From positions 1 through 35,959 of the forward strand of contig SHBP01000016.1 in assembly GCA_004211905.1 (NCBI GenBank): DNA of 35,959 bases, given 5' to 3'. How positions within the stretch are numbered: the stretch's first letter is position 1; every line of letters starts with the position of its first letter. The notes under the pieces are model-generated. The model did not search any database. It had not been told where the DNA came from and was given only the letters and a program-made list of their open reading frames with translations. Below, piece by piece: positions 1 to 9,198 of this stretch. Made by a program: the position numbers and the translations under genes. Origin of the DNA: SAR92 clade bacterium (GTDB lineage: Bacteria; Pseudomonadota; Gammaproteobacteria; Pseudomonadales; Porticoccaceae).

Positions 1-1479
1 CGTCCAATCTGCCCACCATGCTATAGAGGAAGATGGATCAACTGCACCTACAAACCGAGTTTCATCAAAAATAAAGCCTGATCCATTATCTTGAGCAGGA
101 ATCGCAGTAAATGTATCAAGAAGAGCTGATGTATTAACAATAGCTAGGTTCTGATCAAAGCTTATACCCTCCTCAATTACAGTTGAACCAGCAAGCGGCT
201 CCTCCTTTAGGAAGGCAACACCCGCGGTATCGCAAATAAAATTATTTAGAGTAATAGGCGTATCAAGTTTGGGCGTAGATGAATCACCGTCAGTATCAGA
301 ATCATCAATCCTAGCACACGTCACATCGTATCCCGTTACCGCCGAGTTATGTATAGCCGCAGTCACAGATCCTCGAAGGCGCATGCCATATTCTCCAGCG
401 GAGTTTGCAGCGTCCCCACCAATGATCGTTACGTTGGCAATAACGCCTGCTGTCTCTGGCGTGTAATCAGCGTCAGAAGAATTTAACTCAATACCTCTTG
501 GATCATTAGAGCCGACTGGCGTAGCTCCGGCATCTTGGCGCTTGATGATCAGAGCATACTGGATGTTACCTTGATAACCCTCGTCAAAATCGATGTCATC
601 ATCATCATTATTGGTCAGAACAGCATGCTTGACATTGACAGTTCCACCAAACCATTCGATTCCATCATCCTGGTTACCTTGAACTTGAACATAATCGATC
701 AATGTTCCATAACCAACTCCCTGAAGAGTCAAGCCATTAATTTCATTGTTTGGGCCCGCAATTAGGCCGCCCTCTGCAATCCGCACGTATCGAATGATTC
801 CACTGTCATCACCGGCATCACTTCCACCGTATTCTTGAACGAAGTCACCTCCCTCACCCAAGACATTACACCAGCTCTCGCCTGCCGTATAACAGACGCC
901 CGTTCCGCCCTGACCATACTGGGGTGCAAATCCTTGGATCACAACACCACCCCATTCACCCATACCATCGTAATTATTATCCAGACTACTAAATGTAATC
1001 GGATTGTTAGCATAGGCATCTGCGATAAGCTTGGAGCCGCGTGTTACAAGCAGGACGCCATCGGCTGTCCCCTTGACTTCTGTCCCCGGCTCAACTGTTA
1101 AGGACACCCCGTTGGTGATAATCGACTCGTACTGCGTCTGGCTAGTAATTTCTACATTACCAGCACCGACAGTAACCACACCGCTCAGAATGTATTCAAC
1201 ATCCTCGATAAGCGTGTAATCAGAGTCCACTGTCCCTGAAATTGTTCCCTGTGAACAATCAGAATTAAACGATACAAATGGTGCTTCAGTTACTTCAGCA
1301 CAAAGTCCTGTTGGACCAGGATCTGGATTCTCTTCATTATTGTTGGTGACACTATTATCGATCACATCACCTTCAACGTTGACCGTAATATCTCCCGTGC
1401 TTTCGACATCCCCATCGCAACCGGAAAGAGCGATGGAGGCAGCAAGAAGACACCCTGAGTAAATAGTATGGTGTTTCAT
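1..1479 (-). CDS. Secreted lipoprotein, partner of TonB-dependent receptor (3' end outside window)
   Basis: This is an open frame of 493 codons that runs off the left edge without a stop, so the C-terminus is missing. The start ATG at 1479 follows a good GGAAG ribosome site. The N-terminus is a lipoprotein signal: MKHH, a hydrophobic stretch, then lipobox L18-S-G-C21, with Asp at +2 and Gly at +3. The mature part begins with an acidic, Asn-rich linker. A Gly/Asp/Asn-rich region follows with repeated short beta-strand-like segments (for example GTEVKGTADGVLLV, EWGGVVIQG, DDGIEWFGGTVNVKHA, NNDDDDIDFDEGYQG), which suggests a beta-helix fold. It lies 77 bp downstream of the TonB receptor on the same strand, so the two are probably co-transcribed. 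Large lipoproteins of this look often accompany such receptors in marine proteobacteria. The ligand is unknown, and I would not assign an enzyme activity. Confidence 0.85.
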   Translation of the reverse strand, partial: MKHHTIYSGCLLAASIALSGCDGDVESTGDITVNVEGDVIDNSVTNNNEENPDPGPTGLCAEVTEAPFVSFNSDCSQGTISGTVDSDYTLIEDVEYILSGVVTVGAGNVEITSQTQYESIITNGVSLTVEPGTEVKGTADGVLLVTRGSKLIADAYANNPITFSSLDNNYDGMGEWGGVVIQGFAPQYGQGGTGVCYTAGESWCNVLGEGGDFVQEYGGSDAGDDSGIIRYVRIAEGGLIAGPNNEINGLTLQGVGYGTLIDYVQVQGNQDDGIEWFGGTVNVKHAVLTNNDDDDIDFDEGYQGNIQYALIIKRQDAGATPVGSNDPRGIELNSSDADYTPETAGVIANVTIIGGDAANSAGEYGMRLRGSVTAAIHNSAVTGYDVTCARIDDSDTDGDSSTPKLDTPITLNNFICDTAGVAFLKEEPLAGSTVIEEGISFDQNLAIVNTSALLDTFTAIPAQDNGSGFIFDETRFVGAVDPSSSIAWWADWT

Positions 1480-1556
1480 AATAACTTCCTTTCTTAGTGT
1501 TGATTAAAATTTTGTAGGGTCAAATAACCCCAGCGTGTCTAAATAATTACCGCCCG

Positions 1557-4500
1557 TTATAGCGAATAGCTAATGGACAAATTGACCGAGGTCCCTGTTT
1601 CGTATATCTCTACCTCATTAACATTCTGACTGTAAGCAACCGCCTCATTAGTCAGATTTTTAACCTTCAACTTGACGGTCCAATTGTCGGAAAATGTCTT
1701 CTCATAATTGAAGTCGACGATCGCTCTGCCTTTTTCAATAATTGGGCCAAGTGCAGCACCCCTTGCAACTCGATAAATTCGATCATCAAAGTAATTGACT
1801 AAGAGCGTTGCTTTTTGAGAGGAAGGAAAGTGGTCGTATCCCAGTTGAAGATTTGCCAAGTATTCCGACTGACCCTGTAGCTTTCGACCATCAGATCCAG
1901 TGCCTTCGAGTTGAAGTGATTTCGCTCCTAGTGCAACCTCAGAATCAATAAAGGATATGTTTCCATTTAAGAATACAGACCGCTCATCCGTATCTACTAA
2001 GAGCGTTTTGAAATCTATTTCGATACCATTTAGTTCTGCAGAATCTTGATTTCTGAAAGTAATGCCAGAGGCAGCGGAACCGGATGCGTCAGGAATCGCT
2101 CTCTCAATGGGGTTGTCTATTTCTTTATTGAAGAGTGCTATGGAAAGTCTATTTTCAGCGCCAAAATAGTACTCTAACCTTAAATCCAAATTATCCACAT
2201 CTGAGACTGAAAGGTTCGGGGAGCCGAATATTGGGTCATCCGTAGTAGGGTCATAAGATTGAGACGCAGAGCGCTCAATAAGCCCAGGATAGGAGACCGT
2301 TTGGCTATAACCCAAACGAAGCTGAATATTTTCAATGACCCGCCAAGAAACGTTCAAGGCAGGATAAACACCATCTGCCTCCAAAATGTTTTCACTGCCT
2401 TCGCTATTGGGATAAACGATTAACTGGCTGAAGTCTTCAACCCTAGCACCAATTTCAGCTGTCCAGTTTTCACCCAATTCATTTGTCAAATTCACAAAGT
2501 AGGCGTTTATCTCTTCTTGAGACTCATAAGAATCTGTATTCGCAGTAGCAGCCCTTAGTCTAAATCGATCACCCGCAAAGTTTTCTATAGAAAGAAGCTC
2601 ATCAACACCATTTGCCATGTCTAAGGAGATTGACTTATCGCCAAGACGAACGCCGAATCGGTACAGATCGACCGTCCTCTCTTTATCTGAGATTAATGCT
2701 CCAAACTCTACTGTTGAGTAGTTCGCCTGCCCCCAATCGAAAGATATTGAATAATCCACACCAAGGTCTTTACTAACCTCATTGAGGTCAGACCACCTAC
2801 GTTCAACCGACGAGGTTGCCAGGAATCCGTCGAGCCCGTAATACTGTCGTCTGTCAGGCTCTAATCTGTCAGTTTCAGAATATCCTGCACGCCATTCAAT
2901 TTGACTGTCTAACCCCATCGTCTGGATATCTTGGACAGCATTAAAGCTCTGCGAGAACATTTGACGCTCGACATACTCAAGAATAGTTGCGTCCAAAACA
3001 TTTTCCTCGACATCTGTAGCAGAGGTTTGGCGCGTAACATCATCCGTTGAGCGGAGCAGTGTTGTCTTGGCAGATACTTCTCCTGAGTCATGTTCATAAC
3101 CAACGTAGCCATAACCAGAAACGGCAACATTGTCCTTGGTGCGGGTATATCCGCCGTCCAATCCATTTGGGTTAGATAAAGTTGCATCGCCTCTATAACC
3201 TGTCGATCTACCATAGGATCCTGCGATGTAGTAGCCAAGATCGCCTTGGTCTAACTCGTATCGATCACCAAATGAACCATCGAAGCCAACATCTGGGTCA
3301 GCAGTGATTGGCCTAGAGTCATAATCAGGTTTAAATGTAAGCGCATAGGCAAGCGCCACCTCTTGGCGAGTGCATAAATCTCCAAGAAGATCTGGATCGC
3401 AAATAGTTAAAGATCGCGCGCCATTGGTTGCCTCAAGAACTCCAGAGTGAACGTCTCTCAAACCTCCATCGAACCCCCACTCCTCAGTAGCACTATCGCG
3501 ATAGCCCTGAACTGTGTCTCCTGTAAAATCAGAATTTGCTCCAATAGAAACAGCGAAACTTCCAGATCGCTCATCAGGCATGGATTTAGTAATAACAGAA
3601 ATGGATCCTCCAGTGGTCGATGCTAATTGATCCGCAGTAAATGACTTTTGAACTTCGATCGTTTCGACAATATTTGAAGGGAATAAATCTAGCTGGATAT
3701 CTCGTCGTAACGGGTCCGTACTTGGCATCAAGATTCCATTGAATTCTGTAGATATGTAGCGCCCATCTAAACCACGGACGTTTGCATACTTATCATCAAT
3801 CACAGTTAATCCAACGATTCTGCCGAGCACAGCGCCAATATCGCTATCACCAAAACGAGCTATCTCGTCAGCATCTACGGCACTAACAATAGATGATGCA
3901 TAGCGCTCAAGGTTTTCAGATCCATCAGTGGGATTGAATACACCCAGTGTAACGACTTCCTCTATTGCTGCTGCTGACAGGGAGACAGGAGGACCTGAAG
4001 CTGGTTGTTTAAAGAGTTTAAATGTGGCGTTGGCACCAAGATCAGCGAAAACTCTAATTGCTGTACTCGCTGATGGTTGAAACCCTGATTGACTGGCCTG
4101 AACAGAATGAAGACCACGAGGCACCTCAAGGGAGTAAATCCCCTCCTCGTCAGTCTGAGTCGACAAACTAAGATCTGTAACTTCAACAGTGGCACCCTCA
4201 ATAGCGATACCGGAGGGAGACATAACTCTACCAACGATGTAGCCCGCATCATCACTGACATTACTAAAAATTTGGCTTTTAACAACGGGTTCTATTTCTG
4301 AGTCGCGATTATAGACTGCGGAGATTTCAATTTGCCCATTCTCTGGAAGATTAAAGCGAACCGGCACAGCGTTGTCGTCAGAAATTAAATACAGCTTGTG
4401 GGGGCCTGTCTCCAAGTCAGCTTCAACCAAACCCTTTGCATTAGTTACACCAATAATTTTCCCATCCACCGCCACTTTAATAAATCTCAGTGGAGCATCT

Positions 4501-4595
4501 TCAAGAAAAACAAGCACAAAAGCCTTTTCAGAGAAAGCCCAAGGCGAAATAATCGAGCCTATCAAAATTAAGATTGCATACCACTTTTTGACCAT
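1557..4595 (-). CDS. TonB-dependent outer-membrane receptor with N-terminal carboxypeptidase-regulatory-like domain
   Basis: The protein has 1012 residues. I start it at ATG 4595 because AGGAGT lies 10 bp upstream; a GTG at 4619 in the same frame would have this ribosome site inside the gene. A signal peptide (MVKKWYAILILIGSIISPWAFS) is followed by two small beta-sandwich-like domains: a PEGA-like one at about 25-95 and a CarboxypepD_reg-like one at about 118-180 (GYIVGRVMSPSG...EEGIYSLEVPRG). A TonB-box-like IEEVVTLGVF comes next, then a plug domain (NVRGLDGRYIS, GGSISVITKS) and a long beta-barrel ending in a beta-strand (SVNLSISYSL). It imports a bulky or scarce substrate across the outer membrane using TonB energy. 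Upstream lies a four-half-site PhoB array, so the substrate is more likely a phosphorus compound than iron; that is inference. The downstream lipoprotein is the likely partner. Confidence 0.92.
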   Translation of the reverse strand: MVKKWYAILILIGSIISPWAFSEKAFVLVFLEDAPLRFIKVAVDGKIIGVTNAKGLVEADLETGPHKLYLISDDNAVPVRFNLPENGQIEISAVYNRDSEIEPVVKSQIFSNVSDDAGYIVGRVMSPSGIAIEGATVEVTDLSLSTQTDEEGIYSLEVPRGLHSVQASQSGFQPSASTAIRVFADLGANATFKLFKQPASGPPVSLSAAAIEEVVTLGVFNPTDGSENLERYASSIVSAVDADEIARFGDSDIGAVLGRIVGLTVIDDKYANVRGLDGRYISTEFNGILMPSTDPLRRDIQLDLFPSNIVETIEVQKSFTADQLASTTGGSISVITKSMPDERSGSFAVSIGANSDFTGDTVQGYRDSATEEWGFDGGLRDVHSGVLEATNGARSLTICDPDLLGDLCTRQEVALAYALTFKPDYDSRPITADPDVGFDGSFGDRYELDQGDLGYYIAGSYGRSTGYRGDATLSNPNGLDGGYTRTKDNVAVSGYGYVGYEHDSGEVSAKTTLLRSTDDVTRQTSATDVEENVLDATILEYVERQMFSQSFNAVQDIQTMGLDSQIEWRAGYSETDRLEPDRRQYYGLDGFLATSSVERRWSDLNEVSKDLGVDYSISFDWGQANYSTVEFGALISDKERTVDLYRFGVRLGDKSISLDMANGVDELLSIENFAGDRFRLRAATANTDSYESQEEINAYFVNLTNELGENWTAEIGARVEDFSQLIVYPNSEGSENILEADGVYPALNVSWRVIENIQLRLGYSQTVSYPGLIERSASQSYDPTTDDPIFGSPNLSVSDVDNLDLRLEYYFGAENRLSIALFNKEIDNPIERAIPDASGSAASGITFRNQDSAELNGIEIDFKTLLVDTDERSVFLNGNISFIDSEVALGAKSLQLEGTGSDGRKLQGQSEYLANLQLGYDHFPSSQKATLLVNYFDDRIYRVARGAALGPIIEKGRAIVDFNYEKTFSDNWTVKLKVKNLTNEAVAYSQNVNEVEIYETGTSVNLSISYSL

Positions 4596-4673
4596 CGTTA
4601 CTTGACTCCTATTAATCACTTAAAAAGGCTTAGAGCAAAGTTTTAAAAACTATTTGCCCTTGTTTAGAAGCAC

Positions 4674-4729
4674 AAAGTAGCAACGAAAAATGACCGTACA
4701 ATGAAATTTTGATGACAGAAATATTACAA
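4674..4729 (-). promoter_or_regulatory. PhoB box array and -10 for the TonB receptor
   Basis: Read on the minus strand, four 7-bp PhoB half-sites follow each other at exact 11-bp steps: TTGTAAT (4723-4729), CTGTCAT (4712-4718), ATTTCAT (4701-4707) and CGGTCAT (4690-4696). A weak -10, TACTTT (4674-4679), lies 10 bp after the last one, which is the geometry of PhoB-activated promoters. The predicted transcript starts near 4667, about 70 bp before the receptor start. The periodicity is seen directly; PhoB binding is inferred. Confidence 0.75.
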
Positions 4730-4782
4730 GTGAAGTATTTAACTAATGAGTCATTACAAATACATATAAAAATTTATTGCAC

Positions 4783-4809
4783 AAAAAAAGGAGGCCAAAG
4801 CCTCCTTTT
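4783..4809 (-). terminator. Rho-independent terminator after phoU
   Basis: On the minus strand, a stem AAAAGGAGGC / GCCTCCTTTT with a four-base loop is followed by a run of seven T. It lies about 20 bp past the phoU stop and ends the pst-phoU transcript before the TonB receptor promoter. Confidence 0.9.
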
Positions 4810-4830
4810 AGAACAAAATTATTTGTAACT

Positions 4831-5511
4831 TTAGCGACGTCTGATATCTTTACCCTTAACAACAAATACGATCTGCTCACACAAATTTTTGGCGTGATCG
4901 CCAATACGCTCAAGTGAGCGCACTACCCAAAGTATGTTAATAGCTCGACTTATACTGCGAGGATCTTCCATCATATAAGTTACAACTTCTCGTAATGCGG
5001 TTTTATAGTCCAGATCTACCTGCTTATCTTCTTCGATGGTCCGTATCGCCGCATCAGCATCAAAGCGGGCAAATGCATCAAGTGCATTTGCCAGTATCTT
5101 TGTCACGGAGTTCGCTATGTGCCGAACCTCTGGATATCCAACTGAGGGCTCATTTTCCTCGCTCAAGATTATGGCGTGATTAGCGATTTTTCTGGCCTCA
5201 TCACCAATACGCTCGAGGTCATTAACCGCCTTGGTCACCATCATAACCAAACGTAGGTCACTTGCTGCTGGTTGACGTCGGGCAATGATCAAAATACAAG
5301 CCTCATCTATATCAACCTCCATAGCATCGACTCTTCTATCTTCTATGATGACCTGCTCTGCAAGCTTACTGTCAGCCTCGCTGATTGCGCGAATCGCGTG
5401 TTGAAGCTGCTGCTCGACCTTGCCCCCCATTTCCATTAGGCGGGTACGTATTTCTTCGAGCTCATCATCAAACTGCTTCATGATGTGATTTTCAAACGAC
5501 ATTTTTACCAT
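4831..5511 (-). CDS. phoU: PhoU, phosphate-specific transport system accessory protein
   Basis: PhoU links the Pst transporter to the PhoR kinase and represses the Pho response when phosphate is plentiful; it acts in the cytoplasm at the Pst-PhoR complex. The 226-residue protein has two PhoU repeats, each with the acidic-helix motif that binds metal: about residues 20-110 (DRRVDAMEVDIDEACI, DLERIGDEARKIANHA) and 120-215 (EEDKQVDLDY, SLERIGDHAKNLCE). ATG 5511 has AGGAAAA about 8 bp upstream. It is the last gene of the pstS-C-A-B-phoU run and sits 40 bp behind pstB. Confidence 0.97.
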   Translation of the reverse strand: MVKMSFENHIMKQFDDELEEIRTRLMEMGGKVEQQLQHAIRAISEADSKLAEQVIIEDRRVDAMEVDIDEACILIIARRQPAASDLRLVMMVTKAVNDLERIGDEARKIANHAIILSEENEPSVGYPEVRHIANSVTKILANALDAFARFDADAAIRTIEEDKQVDLDYKTALREVVTYMMEDPRSISRAINILWVVRSLERIGDHAKNLCEQIVFVVKGKDIRRR

Positions 5512-5551
5512 GACTATTTTCCTGTTATGTCTCTATTTAAGCTACCAAGCC

Positions 5552-6379
5552 TTAACCAAATCGTCCGGTGATATATGCCTCTGTCAGCTGGTGCTGTGGC
5601 ATAGTGAAAACCTGCTCAGTGGGGTTGACCTCTATTAACTTTCCCAAATGAAAGTAAGCTGTGCGATGAGAAACCCGAGCTGCCTGCTGCATGCTATGGG
5701 TTACGATTGCAATAGTGAAATTCTGACTCAGCTCCTCAATAAGTTCTTCAATTTTAGCAGTAGCTATTGGATCTAGGGCAGAGCACGGCTCATCCATTAA
5801 AATAACTTCAGGACTCACTGCAATCGCTCGAGCGATACAAAGCCTCTGTTGTTGCCCGCCTGATAGTCCGGTTCCTGGCTGGTCTAATCTGTCTTTAACC
5901 TCTTCCCATAGCCCTGCTTTGCGTAAGCTTTTTTCTAGAATTTCATCTAGATCAACTCGTGTGTCTGCTAATCCATGAATTTTAGGGCCATAAGTGACAT
6001 TATCTCGGATAGATTTTGGAAACGGATTCGGCTTTTGAAATACCATTCCCACCCGGGCCCGAAGCTCTACTACATCAAGGTTAGGTGCGTAGAGGTTCTC
6101 ACCATCCATACAAATATCACCTTCGACACGGCATCCATCTACTGTATCGTTCATACGATTAAGGGTGCGTAAGAAGGTTGATTTTCCGCAACCTGAAGGC
6201 CCTATCATTGCAATGACTTCGTTTTTGGTGATATCAATACTGACATCATAAATTGCCTGTTTCTCAGCATAGAAAACATTGATATTACGCATTGTCATTT
6301 TTGGATCGTCACTAAAACTCTGACCTACTGTGACGTGGCCTTCATCTAATTCTAACGTTTGCTCTGAAGCTAGTTTCAC
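5552..6379 (-). CDS. pstB: PstB, phosphate ABC transporter ATP-binding protein
   Basis: PstB is the ATPase that powers high-affinity phosphate import through PstCA. All ABC motifs are present in its 275 residues: Walker [10 protein letters not shown] (60-68), Q-loop Q115 in [11 protein letters not shown], signature LSGGQQQ (172-178), Walker B VILMDEP (192-198) and switch His228. It starts at GTG 6379 with AGGAAAG upstream. An N-terminal extension of about 28 residues precedes the conserved core, which begins [14 protein letters not shown]. It is about 80 bp downstream of pstA in the same operon. Confidence 0.97.
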   Translation of the reverse strand: MKLASEQTLELDEGHVTVGQSFSDDPKMTMRNINVFYAEKQAIYDVSIDITKNEVIAMIGPSGCGKSTFLRTLNRMNDTVDGCRVEGDICMDGENLYAPNLDVVELRARVGMVFQKPNPFPKSIRDNVTYGPKIHGLADTRVDLDEILEKSLRKAGLWEEVKDRLDQPGTGLSGGQQQRLCIARAIAVSPEVILMDEPCSALDPIATAKIEELIEELSQNFTIAIVTHSMQQAARVSHRTAYFHLGKLIEVNPTEQVFTMPQHQLTEAYITGRFG

Positions 6380-6459
6380 CTTAGTCTTTCCTTTGTCTTT
6401 TTTTGTTGCTGTTTAATTTTTTCACTATTTAATCTACTGATCTGATACTTATTTACTGT

Positions 6460-7740
6460 CTACCAACGCCGCTCTAATCTTTTGCGTAACCAAACAGCGG
6501 ATGTATTCATAATAATTAAAAAACTTAACAGCACCATAATAGCAGCTGACGTTTTCTCAATAAATGCTCGCTCGGGGCTGTCTGCCCACAGAAAAATTTG
6601 TACCGGTAAAACTGTGGCTGGATCAGAAAATCCATTTGGGATGTCGACAATAAAGGCTACCATGCCAATCATCAACAGAGGTGCCGTCTCTCCCAATGCT
6701 TGCGCCATTCCAATAATCGCACCGGTTAACATACCCGGTAGTGCAAGCGGCAACACATGGTGCAAAACCATTTGGTACTTAGAAGCTCCCATTCCTAAAG
6801 CAGCTTCTCTAATTGAGGGTGGTACAGACTTAATCGCTGCGCGACTTGTGATAATAATCGTTGGCAATGTCATTAAGGTTAAAACTAAACCCCCAACAAT
6901 GGGAACGGATCTTGGTACATGGAAAAAATTAATAAAGATGGCCAAACCTAACAAACCAAAAATAATTGAAGGTACTGCCGCTAAATTATTAATGTTAACT
7001 TCAATAAAATCAGTCCAACGATTTTTAGGCGCGAACTCTTCTAGGTAAATTGCCGCAGATACACCTATTGGGAAAGACAGCATGAGCGTCATTATTAAAG
7101 TCAGGAAAGACCCCATAACTGCACCGCGGATACCCGCTTGCTCAGGCTCCCTTGAATCACCTCGAGAAAATAAATTGCTATTGAATTTAAGTGCTATTAA
7201 ATCCTCTTGATGTAATTGAGCGATCCATTGCACCTGTTTAGCGGTCATTCTCGCGTCATAGGCATCCCCGTCTAACCAAGACTTAAAATAAGTATCTATA
7301 TCATCGTCTGCCAAGACCCACACTGACTCCTTTTTACCCAGCAGTTGAGGATTAGCGAGCAGATGATCTTTAAGATCAAAGCCGGCACCATTACTTAATA
7401 ATTTGCTTAGTCGCCGCTTGTCTTGGCGACCAGAAACGTCTGGAAATTTGTTGCGCAGAGCTGTCTTGGATAACGCCTGCCAGTTGCCAGCGGAAAGCTG
7501 TTCATTATCTGCCAGATTATTAATACCGATGAGCTCAGGATCATAGTGAATATCTAGTTTGATATAGGTAGCTCTAAAAGCACCATGGCCCTTACTGATA
7601 ATATCGAAAAAAAGTACTGCAACTGCAAGCAAGCCGATAAATATAGCGCAGCGCCCATACCACCGGAATCGCGCTTCGGCTCGATTACGTCGAGTCAACG
7701 AATGCTGAATTTTTGACAAAGTGTCAGATCTGTTATTCAT
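6460..7740 (-). CDS. pstA: PstA, phosphate ABC transporter permease (long form)
   Basis: PstA is one of the two inner-membrane channel subunits of the Pst phosphate importer. At 426 residues it is longer than E. coli PstA (about 296). The extra N-terminal part (one membrane helix at about 30-50, then a hydrophilic region to about 195) matches the DUF3333 type of long PstA. The permease core starts near GAVMGSFLTLIMTLMLSFPIG and contains the EAA-type loop (REAALGMGASKYQMVLHHVLPLALPG). I choose ATG 7740 over the upstream ATG 7776 because it overlaps the pstC stop as ATGAATAA and has GGGAA just ahead in the end of pstC, which indicates translational coupling. Confidence 0.95.
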   Translation of the reverse strand: MNNRSDTLSKIQHSLTRRNRAEARFRWYGRCAIFIGLLAVAVLFFDIISKGHGAFRATYIKLDIHYDPELIGINNLADNEQLSAGNWQALSKTALRNKFPDVSGRQDKRRLSKLLSNGAGFDLKDHLLANPQLLGKKESVWVLADDDIDTYFKSWLDGDAYDARMTAKQVQWIAQLHQEDLIALKFNSNLFSRGDSREPEQAGIRGAVMGSFLTLIMTLMLSFPIGVSAAIYLEEFAPKNRWTDFIEVNINNLAAVPSIIFGLLGLAIFINFFHVPRSVPIVGGLVLTLMTLPTIIITSRAAIKSVPPSIREAALGMGASKYQMVLHHVLPLALPGMLTGAIIGMAQALGETAPLLMIGMVAFIVDIPNGFSDPATVLPVQIFLWADSPERAFIEKTSAAIMVLLSFLIIMNTSAVWLRKRLERRW

Positions 7741-9121
7741 ACTGTTCCCGATATTTCTTGACGATGTGTAAGGCAAAGATATTTAGCAGTAAAGTTACAG
7801 TAAACAACATAAGTCCTAATGCAAAAGCGGCTAGTGTTTTGGGACTATCGAATTCTTGGTCACCTGTAAGCAGGGTTACTATTTGTACTGTGACCGTCGT
7901 TACAGATTCTAATGGGTTTGCAGTTAATTTTGCAGCTAGCCCTGCGGCCATCACTACTATCATTGTCTCGCCAATAGCCCGTGATATTGCTAGCATAATT
8001 CCACCAACAATCCCTGGTAGCGCTGCTGGAATAACTACCTTCCGAATGGTCTCTGATTGCGTTGCCCCCATGGCTAAAGAACCATCACGCATGGATTGCG
8101 GTACTGCGGTGATCACATCATCTGCCAGAGAAGAGATAAAAGGAATAATCATTATCCCCATTACACCTCCAGCAGCCAGTGCGCTCTCTGATGAAATAGT
8201 TAAACCGACACTCGCTCCTAAATCACGTAAGAAAGGTGCTACTGTCAATGCGGCAAAAAACCCATAGACGACCGTAGGAATACCTGCCAACACTTCCAAT
8301 GCCGGTTTGGCATAGGTACGTACACCATCGCTCGCATATTCCGCTAAATAAATCGCGGACATTAAACCAATTGGAACTGCAATAAACATCGCAACAGCGG
8401 AAACTAGAAGAGTGCCGACAAATAAGGGAATAGCACCGAAACTTCCCGACGATCCGACTTGATCTTCTCTGATTGCCGTTTGGGGACTCCATTCAAGTCC
8501 AAATATAAAGTCATAAATAGGCACTGAACGGAAAAACTGTATTGATTCAAATAAAACTGAAAACACAATCCCTAGCGTTGTAAAGATCGCAACACATGCA
8601 CATGCAAGTAACAAATTTTGCATAACCCTCTCTACAGCTGGTCGCGCACGGAAGTCAACCTTTAATTTATGACTACTCCAAGCCAGCCCAGACATAGCTA
8701 AAGTGATTATCAATAAGGTTATCGACCACTGAGATACCACATTCAGAGATAGCATGTTATCTGCTGCATCAAGCAACCCGCTGGGTTGATCTTCTCTGGG
8801 AAGGATTCCATTAGCTATATTGGCCACTTTATTGAGGATAAGGTTATAACTAGCATTATCAGATGGAATTAATTCGGGTGATAAGTCAGTCATGACCATA
8901 CCATTGATAACTATCTCATCAAAAATCAGCCAGATTCCGAGCAAAAAAGTAGCCGGTAATGTGCACCACAAAGCCGCATGCAAACCATAGTATGATGGCA
9001 GAGAATGTAAGTTTCTGATTCCTCCTAAAGGGTTTGCCAAAGCTAGTGAGCGACCTCGGCTCCAGTAAAAGCTAAATAAGCCCAAAACTATTAGTGAAAG
9101 TAAAAGATCTGTGGCCTGCAT
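7733..9121 (-). CDS. pstC: PstC, phosphate ABC transporter permease (long form)
   Basis: This is the second channel subunit of the Pst importer. It has 462 residues against about 319 in E. coli. The extra length is an N-terminal segment with membrane helices at about 5-20, 48-70 and 137-150 and a hydrophilic loop between them. The transporter core carries GSSGSFGAIPLFVGTLLVSAVAMFIAVPIG-like helices and the EAA loop (RDGSLAMGATQSETIRKVVIPAALPG). Long PstC and long PstA occur together in many marine gammaproteobacteria, as here. It follows pstS after a hairpin, and its stop overlaps the pstA start. Confidence 0.95.
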   Translation of the reverse strand: MQATDLLLSLIVLGLFSFYWSRGRSLALANPLGGIRNLHSLPSYYGLHAALWCTLPATFLLGIWLIFDEIVINGMVMTDLSPELIPSDNASYNLILNKVANIANGILPREDQPSGLLDAADNMLSLNVVSQWSITLLIITLAMSGLAWSSHKLKVDFRARPAVERVMQNLLLACACVAIFTTLGIVFSVLFESIQFFRSVPIYDFIFGLEWSPQTAIREDQVGSSGSFGAIPLFVGTLLVSAVAMFIAVPIGLMSAIYLAEYASDGVRTYAKPALEVLAGIPTVVYGFFAALTVAPFLRDLGASVGLTISSESALAAGGVMGIMIIPFISSLADDVITAVPQSMRDGSLAMGATQSETIRKVVIPAALPGIVGGIMLAISRAIGETMIVVMAAGLAAKLTANPLESVTTVTVQIVTLLTGDQEFDSPKTLAAFALGLMLFTVTLLLNIFALHIVKKYREQYE

Positions 9122-9139
9122 ATCGTTATTAAGTTCCCT

Positions 9140-9171
9140 TAAAATAGAAAAGCCCAGCCTTGAAGCTGGGC
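9140..9171 (-). terminator. Hairpin between pstS and pstC (partial terminator/attenuator)
   Basis: On the minus strand, GCCCAGC / GCTGGGC (9165-9171 and 9152-9158, six-base loop) is followed by the T-rich TTTTCTATTTTA. It stands between pstS and the rest of the operon. It probably lets the binding protein be made in excess over the membrane subunits, either by partial termination or by protecting the pstS message end. Confidence 0.75.
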
Positions 9172-9198
9172 ACGTCTAACTGTGACAAACTATAAAGA

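Noticed and set aside
269..1219. Four small plus-strand frames in the first 1.2 kb
   Set aside because: All are antisense to the lipoprotein frame, which is continuous over 493 codons with a lipobox and ribosome site.
6482..7048. 188-codon open frame on the plus strand
   Set aside because: It lies entirely antisense inside pstA, has no ribosome site and an unlikely composition; it is a shadow of the permease gene.
7713..8267. 184-codon open frame on the plus strand
   Set aside because: Antisense to the C-terminal part of pstC; low-complexity Ser/Ala/Ile-rich product with no recognisable domain.
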